Assembly (NCBI GenBank): GCA_017883385.1
Contig: JADGNQ010000026.1
Location: forward strand, 1-53,245
Reading direction: 5' to 3'
From: Candidatus Sulfotelmatobacter sp.
GTDB lineage: Bacteria; Acidobacteriota; Terriglobia; Terriglobales; Acidobacteriaceae
DNA: 53,245 nt
Made by a program: the position numbers and the translations under genes. Each line of letters opens with the position of its first letter. Positions within the stretch are counted from its first letter, which is position 1. Positions 8,152-16,123 of the stretch are shown here, piece by piece. The notes under the pieces were generated by a model. That model ran no database searches and was not told the DNA's origin. It worked only from the letters and a program-made list of their open reading frames with translations.

Positions 8152-9087
8152 TCATGGCTTCAGCGAATTGGTCATCATCAGGGCGAAGAGCAGAGGAAGA
8201 TAGATCACTGTTGCTTGCAGAACGTGACGGGCGCGCATTTTCGAGGGCGCGCTGGATAACGGCAGGTTCAGGAACGCGAGACGTATCCCGAAGTAGAGGA
8301 GCGCGAAACCTAGCACGATAGCGCCCACCAGGTAGATTCTGCCGGCCATGCCCATCAGACTGGGCAGGACGCTGACCGGAATCAGGACCACCGAGTAAAT
8401 CAGAATGCGACGCGCGGTAGAGCGGCCATCTTCTTCCACCACTGGCAGCATCTTGACTCCGCCGCTGGCGTAGTCGTCGCGGTAGAGCCAGGCGATCGAG
8501 AAGAAGTGAGGAAATTGCCACACGAACAGGATGGCGAACAAGACCAGCGTGCCCCATTCCAATCGGCCGCGAGCGGCGGTCCAGCCCAACACGCCGGGCA
8601 TAGCTCCAGGAAAAGCGCCGACAAAGGTGCAGATCGGTGAAATGCGTTTCAGCGGAGTATAGGCAGCCAGGTAGACGACGGAAGTCAGGAAGGTCAGTAG
8701 TCCGGTCAGAGGGTTGGTAGTCACGGCGAGATAAATCGAACCGCCAACCGCCGCCAACAACCCTACCATTGTGGCGTGGAGCAGGCTCATGCGGCCTGCC
8801 GGGAGCGGTCGAAGAGCGGTCCGGCGCATGTGGGCATCTACATCCTGCTCCATGACCTCATTCAGGGCCGCGGTGCCACTGGATACCAGCCCAATCCCCA
8901 GTAGAGAATGAAATAGCCCCCAGCTAATCCAGGAAGTGCCGTTCTGGTGGGCGCCGAAGAAATAGCCGCACCACGCGGTCATGACGATCAGGCTCGTGAC
9001 CCGGAGCTTCGTCAGTTCAGCATAATCGCGGAGAAGGGAAGTCGCCCGTAAGCGGAAACCAGAGAGAGGCAGTGTCATCGAGCTCAT
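8152..9087 (-). CDS. ctaB: Protoheme IX farnesyltransferase (heme O synthase)
   Basis: A 311-residue polytopic membrane prenyltransferase of the UbiA superfamily. It adds a farnesyl group to heme b to make heme O, the precursor of heme A used by A-type cytochrome oxidases. The prenyl-diphosphate/Mg site is NEVMEQDVD (Asn76, Glu80, Asp84), followed by the heme-O-synthase signature MRRTALRPLPAGR. About nine hydrophobic segments are visible. A cytochrome c oxidase operon lies 6-11 kb away on the other strand, its likely client. A heme A synthase is not in the window. Confidence 0.93.
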   Translation of the reverse strand: MSSMTLPLSGFRLRATSLLRDYAELTKLRVTSLIVMTAWCGYFFGAHQNGTSWISWGLFHSLLGIGLVSSGTAALNEVMEQDVDAHMRRTALRPLPAGRMSLLHATMVGLLAAVGGSIYLAVTTNPLTGLLTFLTSVVYLAAYTPLKRISPICTFVGAFPGAMPGVLGWTAARGRLEWGTLVLFAILFVWQFPHFFSIAWLYRDDYASGGVKMLPVVEEDGRSTARRILIYSVVLIPVSVLPSLMGMAGRIYLVGAIVLGFALLYFGIRLAFLNLPLSSAPSKMRARHVLQATVIYLPLLFALMMTNSLKP

Positions 9088-9250
9088 TGTTTGGCCGTTT
9101 GAAGCGTTCCGGAAAACTGTTCCTGGCTGTTCGAGAAAAAACCACGTACGGACCCCACTCCGTTACGTGCTCAAGGATTGCATAGGTACTCTGATCACTT
9201 TCAAAAGTCAAGCGAAAACAAGAAACGCTATTCTCAGTTTGCCGTTCTGA

Positions 9251-9297
9251 CGGTCGAGCTTTGCTCGACGGACAGCCGAAGGCGGCTGTCCCCACAT
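9251..9297 (+). repeat. Palindromic intergenic repeat, copy D (two hairpins)
   Basis: GGTCGAG-CTTTG-CTCGACG hairpin followed by GACAGCCG (9271-9278) / CGGCTGTC (9283-9290) and CCCACATG. It is the inverted image of copy A and lies upstream of ctaB. The rest of the 248-base gap between ctaB and the next gene shows nothing else I can name. Confidence 0.7.
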
Positions 9298-9335
9298 GCT
9301 TTCCCCACATGGCCGAATCAGGCTAACACACTGCA

Positions 9336-10649
9336 CTATGGGCTCGCCGGAGATCCCGGGGAATCAAACGTTTCCGGAGGATCGAAGAAGCACTTGTGCC
9401 AGAGGGCCGAATCCGACAAGGCGCCAGCTTTCCATTTCTGAAGCGTGGCCAGGGTCGCGGCGATCATGCCGCCATCGGCGGAATCGAAGATCACCACCAC
9501 GCCCGCCAACTCCTGCGGCTTCCTGGCGAGTTCCGTGTAGCTCTTGTCGAGCAGAGCTTTTGTATATGCGAGCCGCTCTTTTTGTCCGGCATCTTTCGCG
9601 CCCTCGTCGATCTTCTGCACGGTGACGATCTTCACGCTCTTGCCCCGAAGCGGTTCCCAATCGCCGGGGAATGGCGCGGTTTCTTCCCGGAGTTCACGGA
9701 ACAAGTCTGCGGCGGGTGTTTGTGTGGCGACCGGGTGTGCATCCGTGTCGGGGATACCCTCCGGCATTTCAATACTGTTGCGCCAGATCCAGCCACGCGA
9801 CAAGCCGGAAATGCGCACGTGCACCCAGTCCGCGTTGAAATCCAGCATCTCGAATTCATCGTGCATGCTGGCGAGAAACTCAGGCTTCGCGTTCAAGCTG
9901 GGAGTCGCGACGACGGGCGTGCCGGATTTTTTCACGGCCACCAGGTTCTTGGGATGAGCCTGGTTCTTGAGAATCTCTTCCAGACTCTGGGCTTCGGTCC
10001 GCAGGGCGGCGCTTGTCTTGTCAGCGTTCGCCTGCTCCGCCGCTCGCCGGCTCGCGCGCTCCTGTTCTGCCAGGCTTTGGCTCAACGAGGAGGAAAAAGC
10101 TCCTGAGTTTTCGGTGGACTTCGCAGCGGGCGCCGAGATCTTTGGCTCTGTGCTTGTTACTGGTTCGGCAGAGGGCTTCGAGGTCGAGGCCTGCGCGGAG
10201 TTCGTGCCACTCTCGTTCGGTCCCTTCGCAAGTTGTTCCGCCAGTTGATCCAGTAAGTCGGTCTCGAGCCGGCCGTTGGAGGTCAGCAACTGGTATCCAG
10301 AACGAGAAACTACGGGATCGCTGTACCACGCGGTCACTTTCGTAGTAAACCGCACCACCGATCCGCCGGAGGCTGTGGGAGTGACCTGTACGGTCGCCTG
10401 ATAATAGCCGCGCTGGTAGCGGTCGAGAGCATGCTCTCCGGCTTGAGCGAATCCGTCCAGGACCGGAAGGTGGCCCGCCATGTGGGCCTGCAAGCCCTTC
10501 AGGGCTTTCTCAACGGAAGCTTTCGACTGGGGAAAAGCGCGCTCGTTGGGACTGGTCTGCGCAGGAATGTGCGGGGCCATGAGCGACAGAGCAAGCCCCC
10601 ACGCAACGGCCCACAATGCGCTCCGACTCCAGGCGACGCGGGATTTCAT
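9336..10649 (-). CDS. Secreted protein of unknown function with C-terminal SH3-like domain
   Basis: 437 residues with a signal peptide (SALWAVAWGLALSLMAPHIPAQ, cleavage near residue 31). The N-terminal domain (~40-145) contains RYQRGYYQATVQVTPT and AWYSDPVV. A low-complexity Ser/Ala/Glu-rich linker with coiled-coil tendency covers ~150-235. A bacterial SH3-like domain follows at ~245-300, ending HVRISGLSRGWIWRNSIEMP. The last ~110 residues are unknown. Its ATG overlaps the stop of the upstream gene (ATGA, 10646-10649), so the two are translationally coupled; both have an N-terminal ligand-like region, a linker and an SH3-like end. No enzyme motif is seen. Periplasmic or surface location is inferred from the signal peptide. 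Confidence 0.7.
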   Translation of the reverse strand: MKSRVAWSRSALWAVAWGLALSLMAPHIPAQTSPNERAFPQSKASVEKALKGLQAHMAGHLPVLDGFAQAGEHALDRYQRGYYQATVQVTPTASGGSVVRFTTKVTAWYSDPVVSRSGYQLLTSNGRLETDLLDQLAEQLAKGPNESGTNSAQASTSKPSAEPVTSTEPKISAPAAKSTENSGAFSSSLSQSLAEQERASRRAAEQANADKTSAALRTEAQSLEEILKNQAHPKNLVAVKKSGTPVVATPSLNAKPEFLASMHDEFEMLDFNADWVHVRISGLSRGWIWRNSIEMPEGIPDTDAHPVATQTPAADLFRELREETAPFPGDWEPLRGKSVKIVTVQKIDEGAKDAGQKERLAYTKALLDKSYTELARKPQELAGVVVIFDSADGGMIAATLATLQKWKAGALSDSALWHKCFFDPPETFDSPGSPASP

Positions 10650-11638
10650 GGCACAAGCTCCAACTGGTCACGCAATATCCATCCGTGCTGCCCTTCGTGT
10701 GTTTCCACTCCAAGCCAGTACGGTGTCGATATTACGATCAGGACTTCTGCTCCGGCGGGCAGCGATTGCAAGGTGCTCGCCGTGTGGAAAGGCGCGGACT
10801 TCAGCGGCGCTCCCGGCGATTTCACAAGCCGCTGCACCTGCCGGCGAAGATCCTGGACGTGCTCCTCCAAAGTCTGAGGAGGGGTGGACTGTGCCCTCCC
10901 GTTCGCGGCCGCATCGGGCCGGGCAACTTCAGCGGGGGCTGACTGGGGAGGCGGAGCCGGTGTCTCAAGAATCGGGGCCTGCTGCTCCTTCCTCGCGAGA
11001 TGCTCCTGTTTCTCTTTTTCGGCCTCCACGGTTTGGGCTTTCATGGATTCGATGGCGTCCAGTCGGTCGTGTATGTCCTTGTACTCGGCACCCTCGACGG
11101 AGCCGTTGGAAGCGTGTGAGACCCGGCGGAAATCCTCCACAAAGACCGCGTCGATGCGCAACACGGTGTGGCTATCGTCTTGACTCTGCACAACATAGCG
11201 TACTGCCAGCGTGCCAACATCGTTGGTGTTCTTGAAGTTCTGAGGGTCGAGCGCTTTCAGGCGCACTTTGTAGAAAACCGTGCCGCCCTCGGTCCATTCC
11301 TTGAAGGCTCGCGTGGAGGTTGCCGTGGTGGCGCCCGAAACGTATTCGTCTTTGTTGTACTCCTTGGTTCCCCGGATGATTCCGTTTTGAACCACGTCCT
11401 GGACAACCTGGGTGACTTCGCTCTCCGAAAACGGGACGTTGACGATGAGACCCGCCCCATATTGGGTGGCGTCCTTTTCCCGAGCAAGCATTGGGAGTGC
11501 CGCGATCAGAAGGATCAGAGCCAAGCCGATTCCCAACAAAACAGTCAGGTCACTGCTTGATTCCCTGCCCACAGCTCTGCGATTCTCGGAATGGGCCTTC
11601 GATTCCACCAGCGCTCCCTCGTGCGCAAAGAGTCTCAA
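10646..11638 (-). CDS. Membrane-anchored protein of unknown function with C-terminal SH3-like domain
   Basis: 330 residues. A single membrane segment near residues 31-50 (LTVLLGIGLALILLIAALPML) leaves a large extracytoplasmic part. A beta-rich domain (~60-175) is followed by a charged coiled-coil stretch (IHDRLDAIESMKAQTVEAEK), a Pro/Ala-rich linker, and a C-terminal SH3-like fold (PAGAEVLIVISTPYWLGVE...HGWILRDQLELVP) like that of the downstream coupled gene. The frame opens at a TTG (11638); a GTG at 11608 is an alternative start. It is the first gene of the two-gene minus-strand unit and is divergent from the porin-cytochrome gene. Function not recognised. Confidence 0.65.
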   Translation of the reverse strand: MRLFAHEGALVESKAHSENRRAVGRESSSDLTVLLGIGLALILLIAALPMLAREKDATQYGAGLIVNVPFSESEVTQVVQDVVQNGIIRGTKEYNKDEYVSGATTATSTRAFKEWTEGGTVFYKVRLKALDPQNFKNTNDVGTLAVRYVVQSQDDSHTVLRIDAVFVEDFRRVSHASNGSVEGAEYKDIHDRLDAIESMKAQTVEAEKEKQEHLARKEQQAPILETPAPPPQSAPAEVARPDAAANGRAQSTPPQTLEEHVQDLRRQVQRLVKSPGAPLKSAPFHTASTLQSLPAGAEVLIVISTPYWLGVETHEGQHGWILRDQLELVP

Positions 11639-11953
11639 CTCTGGCTTGTTTCTGTCAACTTCGACAGTGCTTTCTCGCCTCTTGATGCCAAACTAACCAA
11701 GATCAAACGAGACCTTGTAAAAACATTGTAAAGAAAATGTCAAAAGACCCTTGCAAGTGATTGTGGACCCGTAGTAGGATTCCGCCCCGGTACGGTGGTA
11801 GGACCTGTAGCGGTCGAAAATCGATTTAGGTGCGGCTTGGAAGCAGGGCAGGTGGAAGGGGTTCCACAGGCAGATGCTTAGCGGTTGCTGTGATTCTTGC
11901 CTTCGCATTTGTGGGATGCAGTTCGTAGAAAAACAAGATCTGAGGAGTCCGGC
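11639..11953. other. Divergent promoter region
   Basis: 315 bases between the SH3-protein pair (minus) and the respiratory locus (plus). No gene is credible here. An AT-richer stretch (11710-11780) contains TTGTAAA repeated at 11715 and 11726, and a TTGCAA/TAGGAT promoter candidate listed separately. Confidence 0.5.
11751..11780 (+). promoter_or_regulatory. Candidate promoter of the porin-cytochrome/oxidase locus
   Basis: TTGCAA at 11751-11756 and TAGGAT at 11775-11780 are 18 bases apart, about 170 bases upstream of the ATG at 11954. It would give a long 5' leader. Weak consensus match by eye. Confidence 0.3.
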
Positions 11954-13363
11954 ATGCGTATGGGGACGCAGTCTCGCTTTGGTGGAAAATTGCCGTGTGT
12001 GCAATTTCTTGCAACCGCGGCTCTGGGTGTGGTCTTCCTGATCCTGAGCAGCAGCCAGGCTGCGAATGCCCTCCCGGCGTTCGCCCGCAAGTATGGCCTG
12101 CGCTGCTCGGCGTGCCATGAGTCATGGCCGATGTTGAATTACTTCGGCCAGAAATTCAAAGACAACGGTTACCAGCTGATGAACGACCGGGATGCCCCGA
12201 TCTGGCAGAACGCATCGTATTGGCCGATCACGCTGCGCATCACGCCTTTCTGGAGCCGGGAGAGTGTCAACAAAGTCGCGGTGGACAACACAGCCACCGG
12301 AGAAGCCAAGATGACGACCACCGGCTTCAATTTGGGTGGGCTTGACATCCTGACCGGCGGCACTCTGGAAAAGAACATCACATTCCTGTTGGTGCCCTCT
12401 TCCGACGAGAATGGGGCCTTCCATTTTGAGTCGGCGAACGTGCGCTTCGACAATCTGTTTCACAGTCCATGGCTCAACGTGAAAATGGGGAAGTTTGAGC
12501 TGGACAGTTTCATTTCCGAGAAGCGCTCATTGACGCTCTCGGCCAGTGGCGGAGGCTACCAACTGTTCCACTTCATCCCGGTCGGGGATGGCAACATCTT
12601 CGGTCAAGTCGGAGATAACCAGCTGGGCGCGGAGTGGATGGGGCACTCCTACAATGATCGCACCCGCCTGTCGGCCGCCGTTTTCAGTTCGACCGACGGG
12701 AGCCCCGACGTGCCCTACGGCCAGAATTCCTACACGGCGTTTTTCGCCGGCAGTCAGGCCTTCGGCGCAGGCAAGCTTGGCGTGCAACGTATCGGCGGAT
12801 ATGCCATGTTCGGCGTCGCCCCGACGACTTACCTGACGAGTGATGGCGTCCCAATTCCCGGGTCTGGGATCGGGAACAAGAGCTTCAGCCGGATTGGATT
12901 CGAGGGTCTGTTCTATCTCGGCCCCAAACTGGACGTCCAGGTCTTCACGCAGCACGGTTCTGACAATGCTTGGTTCGGGGCGTGCTACGGAGACATCATC
13001 TCTGGAACTTGCGACCCCGCCAATAACAACACGAACGGCGCCACGCTCCCCACGGGAACTCGCAACCCAACCTGGAACGGGGCTTTCGTCGAAACCCACT
13101 ATGTGTGGAATCCTCAGTTCACAATCTTCCAGCGTTCGGAGTGGGTCCGCATGTCACAACAGGCAATTCCCGGGACGCCGTCGAACCTTGGGGATATCGA
13201 TAACTACGTCTTCGGATATCGCTACAACCCGTTCATGACCAGCCGGGCTGGCTTCGCCTTCCACAATGAGTACTCGTGGATACGCCAGCGTGGAACCTCG
13301 CCGGTGACCGGAACCGACCTGAGTACCAACAGCGTGATGCTCGGGTTCGATTTTGACTTCTGA
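11954..13363 (+). CDS. Outer-membrane porin-cytochrome fusion (Cyc2-like architecture)
   Basis: 469 residues from the ATG preceded by GAGGAG (11942-11947). A signal peptide (ATAALGVVFLILSSSQAANA) leads to a mature N-terminus LPAFARKYGLRCSACH with one c-type heme site, CSACH at 51-55. The Pro-x-Phe-Ala-Arg before the heme and the PMLNYFGQKFKDNGY after it resemble the cytochrome segment of fused porin-cytochromes such as Cyc2, the outer-membrane iron oxidase. The remaining ~400 residues are rich in alternating aromatic/polar strands and end in FDFDF, as outer-membrane beta-barrels do. It starts a co-directional run with a diheme cytochrome, a cupredoxin and cytochrome oxidase, suggesting it passes electrons across the outer membrane. 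Iron or another donor is not shown by the sequence; a plain anion porin with a structural heme is possible. Confidence 0.75.
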   Translation: MRMGTQSRFGGKLPCVQFLATAALGVVFLILSSSQAANALPAFARKYGLRCSACHESWPMLNYFGQKFKDNGYQLMNDRDAPIWQNASYWPITLRITPFWSRESVNKVAVDNTATGEAKMTTTGFNLGGLDILTGGTLEKNITFLLVPSSDENGAFHFESANVRFDNLFHSPWLNVKMGKFELDSFISEKRSLTLSASGGGYQLFHFIPVGDGNIFGQVGDNQLGAEWMGHSYNDRTRLSAAVFSSTDGSPDVPYGQNSYTAFFAGSQAFGAGKLGVQRIGGYAMFGVAPTTYLTSDGVPIPGSGIGNKSFSRIGFEGLFYLGPKLDVQVFTQHGSDNAWFGACYGDIISGTCDPANNNTNGATLPTGTRNPTWNGAFVETHYVWNPQFTIFQRSEWVRMSQQAIPGTPSNLGDIDNYVFGYRYNPFMTSRAGFAFHNEYSWIRQRGTSPVTGTDLSTNSVMLGFDFDF

Positions 13364-13420
13364 GGAACAGCCGATCGGCGAGGGCTCACCCTTCGCCGAA
13401 GTTGTTTGAGGATATCTCCA

Positions 13421-14353
13421 ATGAACAAGCATATGCAGTTTCGCATGGGGTTTCTGTACCTGGCTCTGGCGGCGCTCTGCGCATTCCCGGTGGCGGCTCA
13501 GGATGCGCCGGACGTAGGCCCGCATCCCCCGCAACCGATGAAACCGATGGAAAGCCATATCGGCAAGGTGACCGGCCACGCCAAGGACGCCAAGATGAAC
13601 TACCGCCGATACTGCGCCGGGTGTCATGGCGATCAAGGCGATGGGAACGGTGAAAACGCGGTCTGGCTCGATCCCAAACCGCGCGACTTCACGATGGCTA
13701 CGTTCAAATGCCGTTCCACGGTGACCGGGACGTTGCCCACCGATGAAGACCTGTTCGATACCATCGGCCGGGGCCTGACCAACTCCAACATGCCGATCTG
13801 GAACACTTTCAGCGATCAGCAGCGCGCTGACTTCGTGGCCTATATCAAGACGTTCTCGCCACGATGGGAAAAAGAGAAGGCCGGCGATCCCATCAAGATT
13901 CCGGCTGAGCCTCCGGTGACGATTGAGAGCATCTCGCATGGCAAAGCGCTCTTCACCAAGCTGGAGTGCTGGAAGTGTCATGGTCCGCAGGGTAAAGGGG
14001 ACGGACCATCGGCCGCGACGCTGACCGACAGCAAGGATCAGCCAATCCGTCCGTACAACTTTGCCGGGGGCGGCGACGATTCGCGCCTTAAATGTGGCTC
14101 GACGAATTCCGAGGTCTACAAGATCTTCATCACCGGTGTGGATGGAACTCCGATGCCCTCGTTCGCGGACGTGATCCAGCCCAACGATGCCTGGGACCTG
14201 GTTCATTTCCTGCGCACTCTGCAAGTCACTCGTCACAGCAAAGAAAACGACGTGCTGAAAGCGGCGGGTGGGAAGATTCCCGCCTACGTAGAAAAACAAT
14301 CCGAGGCCCCAGCCAGCCAGTCTGAGAACAAGGCGGCGGGTGGAGGAAACTAG
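13421..14353 (+). CDS. Periplasmic diheme cytochrome c
   Basis: 310 residues starting at the ATG preceded by TGAGGA (13407-13412). Signal peptide (FLYLALAALCAFPVAAQ). Two class-I-type cytochrome c domains in tandem: heme 1 CAGCH at 65-69 with a likely Met ligand in NSNMPIW (~124), heme 2 CWKCH at 183-187 with a likely Met in GTPMPSF. Each domain also carries a free Cys in a similar context (FKCRST, LKCGST), which suggests domain duplication. Gap to the porin-cytochrome is 57 bases. It probably shuttles electrons between the outer-membrane protein or the cupredoxin and the oxidase CuA centre. Confidence 0.9.
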   Translation: MNKHMQFRMGFLYLALAALCAFPVAAQDAPDVGPHPPQPMKPMESHIGKVTGHAKDAKMNYRRYCAGCHGDQGDGNGENAVWLDPKPRDFTMATFKCRSTVTGTLPTDEDLFDTIGRGLTNSNMPIWNTFSDQQRADFVAYIKTFSPRWEKEKAGDPIKIPAEPPVTIESISHGKALFTKLECWKCHGPQGKGDGPSAATLTDSKDQPIRPYNFAGGGDDSRLKCGSTNSEVYKIFITGVDGTPMPSFADVIQPNDAWDLVHFLRTLQVTRHSKENDVLKAAGGKIPAYVEKQSEAPASQSENKAAGGGN

Positions 14354-14408
14354 AAAGAATCTCACCATCGAACTTTCGATATCCAACTTTCGATCTAGGA
14401 GGCAAGAA

Positions 14409-15107
14409 ATGCGCGTGAGCAAGCCCTGCATTGCGGTACTGGTGGCAACACTCTGTCCGGCTCTGATGTTCGGAGGCACGATCAGCGGCAAAGTGACCTA
14501 TACCGGGACTCCGGTCAAACAGAAGCCGATTGATATGGGGAAGGAACCAAGTTGCGCCAAGCAGCACGCAACTCCCATCACCACCGAGACGGTGGTGACT
14601 GGTGCCAACAATGTGCTGGAAAACGTCGTGGTTTACATTTCCGCGGGCGCTGATGATACCACTGTCCCCTCTCAGGCTGTGACCTTCACCCAGAAGGGCT
14701 GCCAATACATTCCTCATGTCGTCGTGTTGCACACGGGACAGGAATTGCAAGTGGTCAATGCCGACCAGACTTCGCACAACATTCACCCCATGCCCACGGT
14801 CAACCGCGAGTGGAACAAATCGCAGCCTCCGGGGTCGCCCAACCTCAGCGAGAAGTTCGACCAACCGGAGTTCATCAAGGTGAAGTGCAACATACATCCC
14901 TGGATGGCTGGCCGGTTCGCCGTTCTCAAGACCAGCCACTACTCGATTACCGGAGACAGCGGCGGTTTCTCGCTACCCAACTTGCCGCCGGGAAAGTACA
15001 CCATCACGGCCTGGCATGAAGACTACGGCACGCAGACGCAGGACGTGACAATCACCGGCAACGAGACGAAGTCGATCGACTTCAGCTTCAAAGCAAAGGC
15101 GTACTAG
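14409..15107 (+). CDS. Cupredoxin with amicyanin-type copper site and carboxypeptidase-regulatory-like tail
   Basis: 232 residues from the ATG preceded by AGGAGG (14397-14402). Signal peptide (ACIAV-type leader ending near residue 22). An N-terminal beta domain is followed by a blue-copper domain: VNADQTSHNIH supplies His123 (or His126), and KVKCNIHPWM gives Cys160, His163 and Met166. The C-x2-H-x2-M spacing is that of amicyanin. The last ~55 residues (GGFSLPNLPPGKYTITAWHEDY) are a carboxypeptidase-regulatory-like beta sandwich. It is expected to be a periplasmic one-electron carrier between the upstream cytochromes and the oxidase, whose subunit II gene starts 74 bases downstream. Confidence 0.85.
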   Translation: MRVSKPCIAVLVATLCPALMFGGTISGKVTYTGTPVKQKPIDMGKEPSCAKQHATPITTETVVTGANNVLENVVVYISAGADDTTVPSQAVTFTQKGCQYIPHVVVLHTGQELQVVNADQTSHNIHPMPTVNREWNKSQPPGSPNLSEKFDQPEFIKVKCNIHPWMAGRFAVLKTSHYSITGDSGGFSLPNLPPGKYTITAWHEDYGTQTQDVTITGNETKSIDFSFKAKAY

Positions 15108-15123
15108 GTTGCTTCTCGTGGAG

Positions 15124-15143
15124 GCCGGCGCTTCGGCGCCGGC
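15124..15143. repeat. GC-rich hairpin with TTCG tetraloop
   Basis: Perfect 8-bp stem GCCGGCGC/GCGCCGGC around TTCG between the cupredoxin and coxB genes. Same family as 5033-5050, including the preceding CGTGGA. Could modulate transcript ends inside the locus. Confidence 0.55.
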
Positions 15144-15181
15144 TGCCAATCTACATCATAAAGTCCGGATGATCCGGGCAG

Positions 15182-16003
15182 ATGCGAGGGAGCATGGGCG
15201 GCAAGCTATTCGCTGTGATTCTCGTCGTGATCGCGTTGGCCTCGGCAGTTCCCATTGTCAGCCACACGTTTATGGGAGCCAACGTATCCCTGCCTGAGGA
15301 CATCTCCACCCATGGGCACGACATTGACAAACAGCTCGACGAAACCATGATCGAGGCTGGCTTGTCTTTTCTCGCCGCTCAACTAGTGCTTGCTTTCTTT
15401 GTCTTTCAGTCCGGCGGGCGCAATGGAGTGCTCAAGAACTTTCCCGGTGGCGCCAAGTACCTGGTGGTGGCGGCCGTGCTGCTGGTAGGCGCCGAGGCGA
15501 TTGCGCTGGGAGCCATGGGAACGAAGGCGTGGGGGAAAGTCTATTTTGAGCCTGCCTCAGCCGATGCGCTGCCGATCCAGGCACAGGCCGGGCAGTTCGC
15601 TTTCTATTTCCGCTATGCCGGGCCGGACGGAAAATTCGGCGTCCTTCATCCGGAGAAGATCGACGAAGGTAACTCGAACTTCTTCGGTCTTGATCCGGAG
15701 AACGACATTCCCGCCCGCGACGACATCACGTCCGCCGAACTCGTGATTCCCGCAAACAAGGAAGTGCATCTTATGTTGCACGCTAAGGATGTAGGGCACT
15801 CGTTCTATGTTCGGGAGTTGCGGATTCAGCAGGATTTTGTCCCGGGACTCGATCTCTCCCTGCATTTCACCGCCACCAAGGTCGGCAAGTACGAGATCGT
15901 CTGCACCCAGCTCTGCGGCCTTGGACACTACAACATGAAGGCATACCTCAACGTCATGTCACAGGATGATTTTGATAAGTGGCTGAAGGCGCAGTCCAAT
16001 TAG
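15182..16003 (+). CDS. coxB: Cytochrome c oxidase subunit II
   Basis: 273 residues. Carries the CuA electron-entry centre: His in VGHSFYV, then CTQLCGLGHYNM with both Cys, the His and the Met ligands (Gln in place of the Glu of mitochondrial enzymes, common in bacteria). Three hydrophobic segments precede the cupredoxin domain (~8-28, ~55-77, ~88-110), one more than the usual two. No C-terminal heme c domain is fused, in keeping with separate cytochrome and cupredoxin genes upstream. ATG at 15194 is an alternative start. It is followed by coxA after 120 bases holding an inverted repeat. Confidence 0.92.
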   Translation: MRGSMGGKLFAVILVVIALASAVPIVSHTFMGANVSLPEDISTHGHDIDKQLDETMIEAGLSFLAAQLVLAFFVFQSGGRNGVLKNFPGGAKYLVVAAVLLVGAEAIALGAMGTKAWGKVYFEPASADALPIQAQAGQFAFYFRYAGPDGKFGVLHPEKIDEGNSNFFGLDPENDIPARDDITSAELVIPANKEVHLMLHAKDVGHSFYVRELRIQQDFVPGLDLSLHFTATKVGKYEIVCTQLCGLGHYNMKAYLNVMSQDDFDKWLKAQSN

Positions 16004-16013
16004 CGGACGTTCG

Positions 16014-16088
16014 TCGCTTGTCGTTAGCCGTTAGCACGGCGCTTCGGTTGAACAGGAGATTTTGCTAACGGCCAACGACCAACGAGCA
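16014..16088. repeat. Inverted repeat between coxB and coxA
   Basis: Arms at 16014-16036 (GTCGTTAGCCGTTAGCA) and 16063-16088 (TGCTAACGGCCAACGAC) face each other around a 26-base loop. Several mismatches and one offset. It looks like a degenerate palindromic element; no terminator T-run. Confidence 0.5.
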
Positions 16089-16123
16089 GGGACCAACGAC
16101 TGTACTAGAGAGAGGGAAGGGCA

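Noticed and set aside
13154-14491. 445-codon minus-strand open frame
   Set aside because: Opposite the diheme cytochrome and cupredoxin genes with clear heme and signal sequences; composition unlike a real protein.
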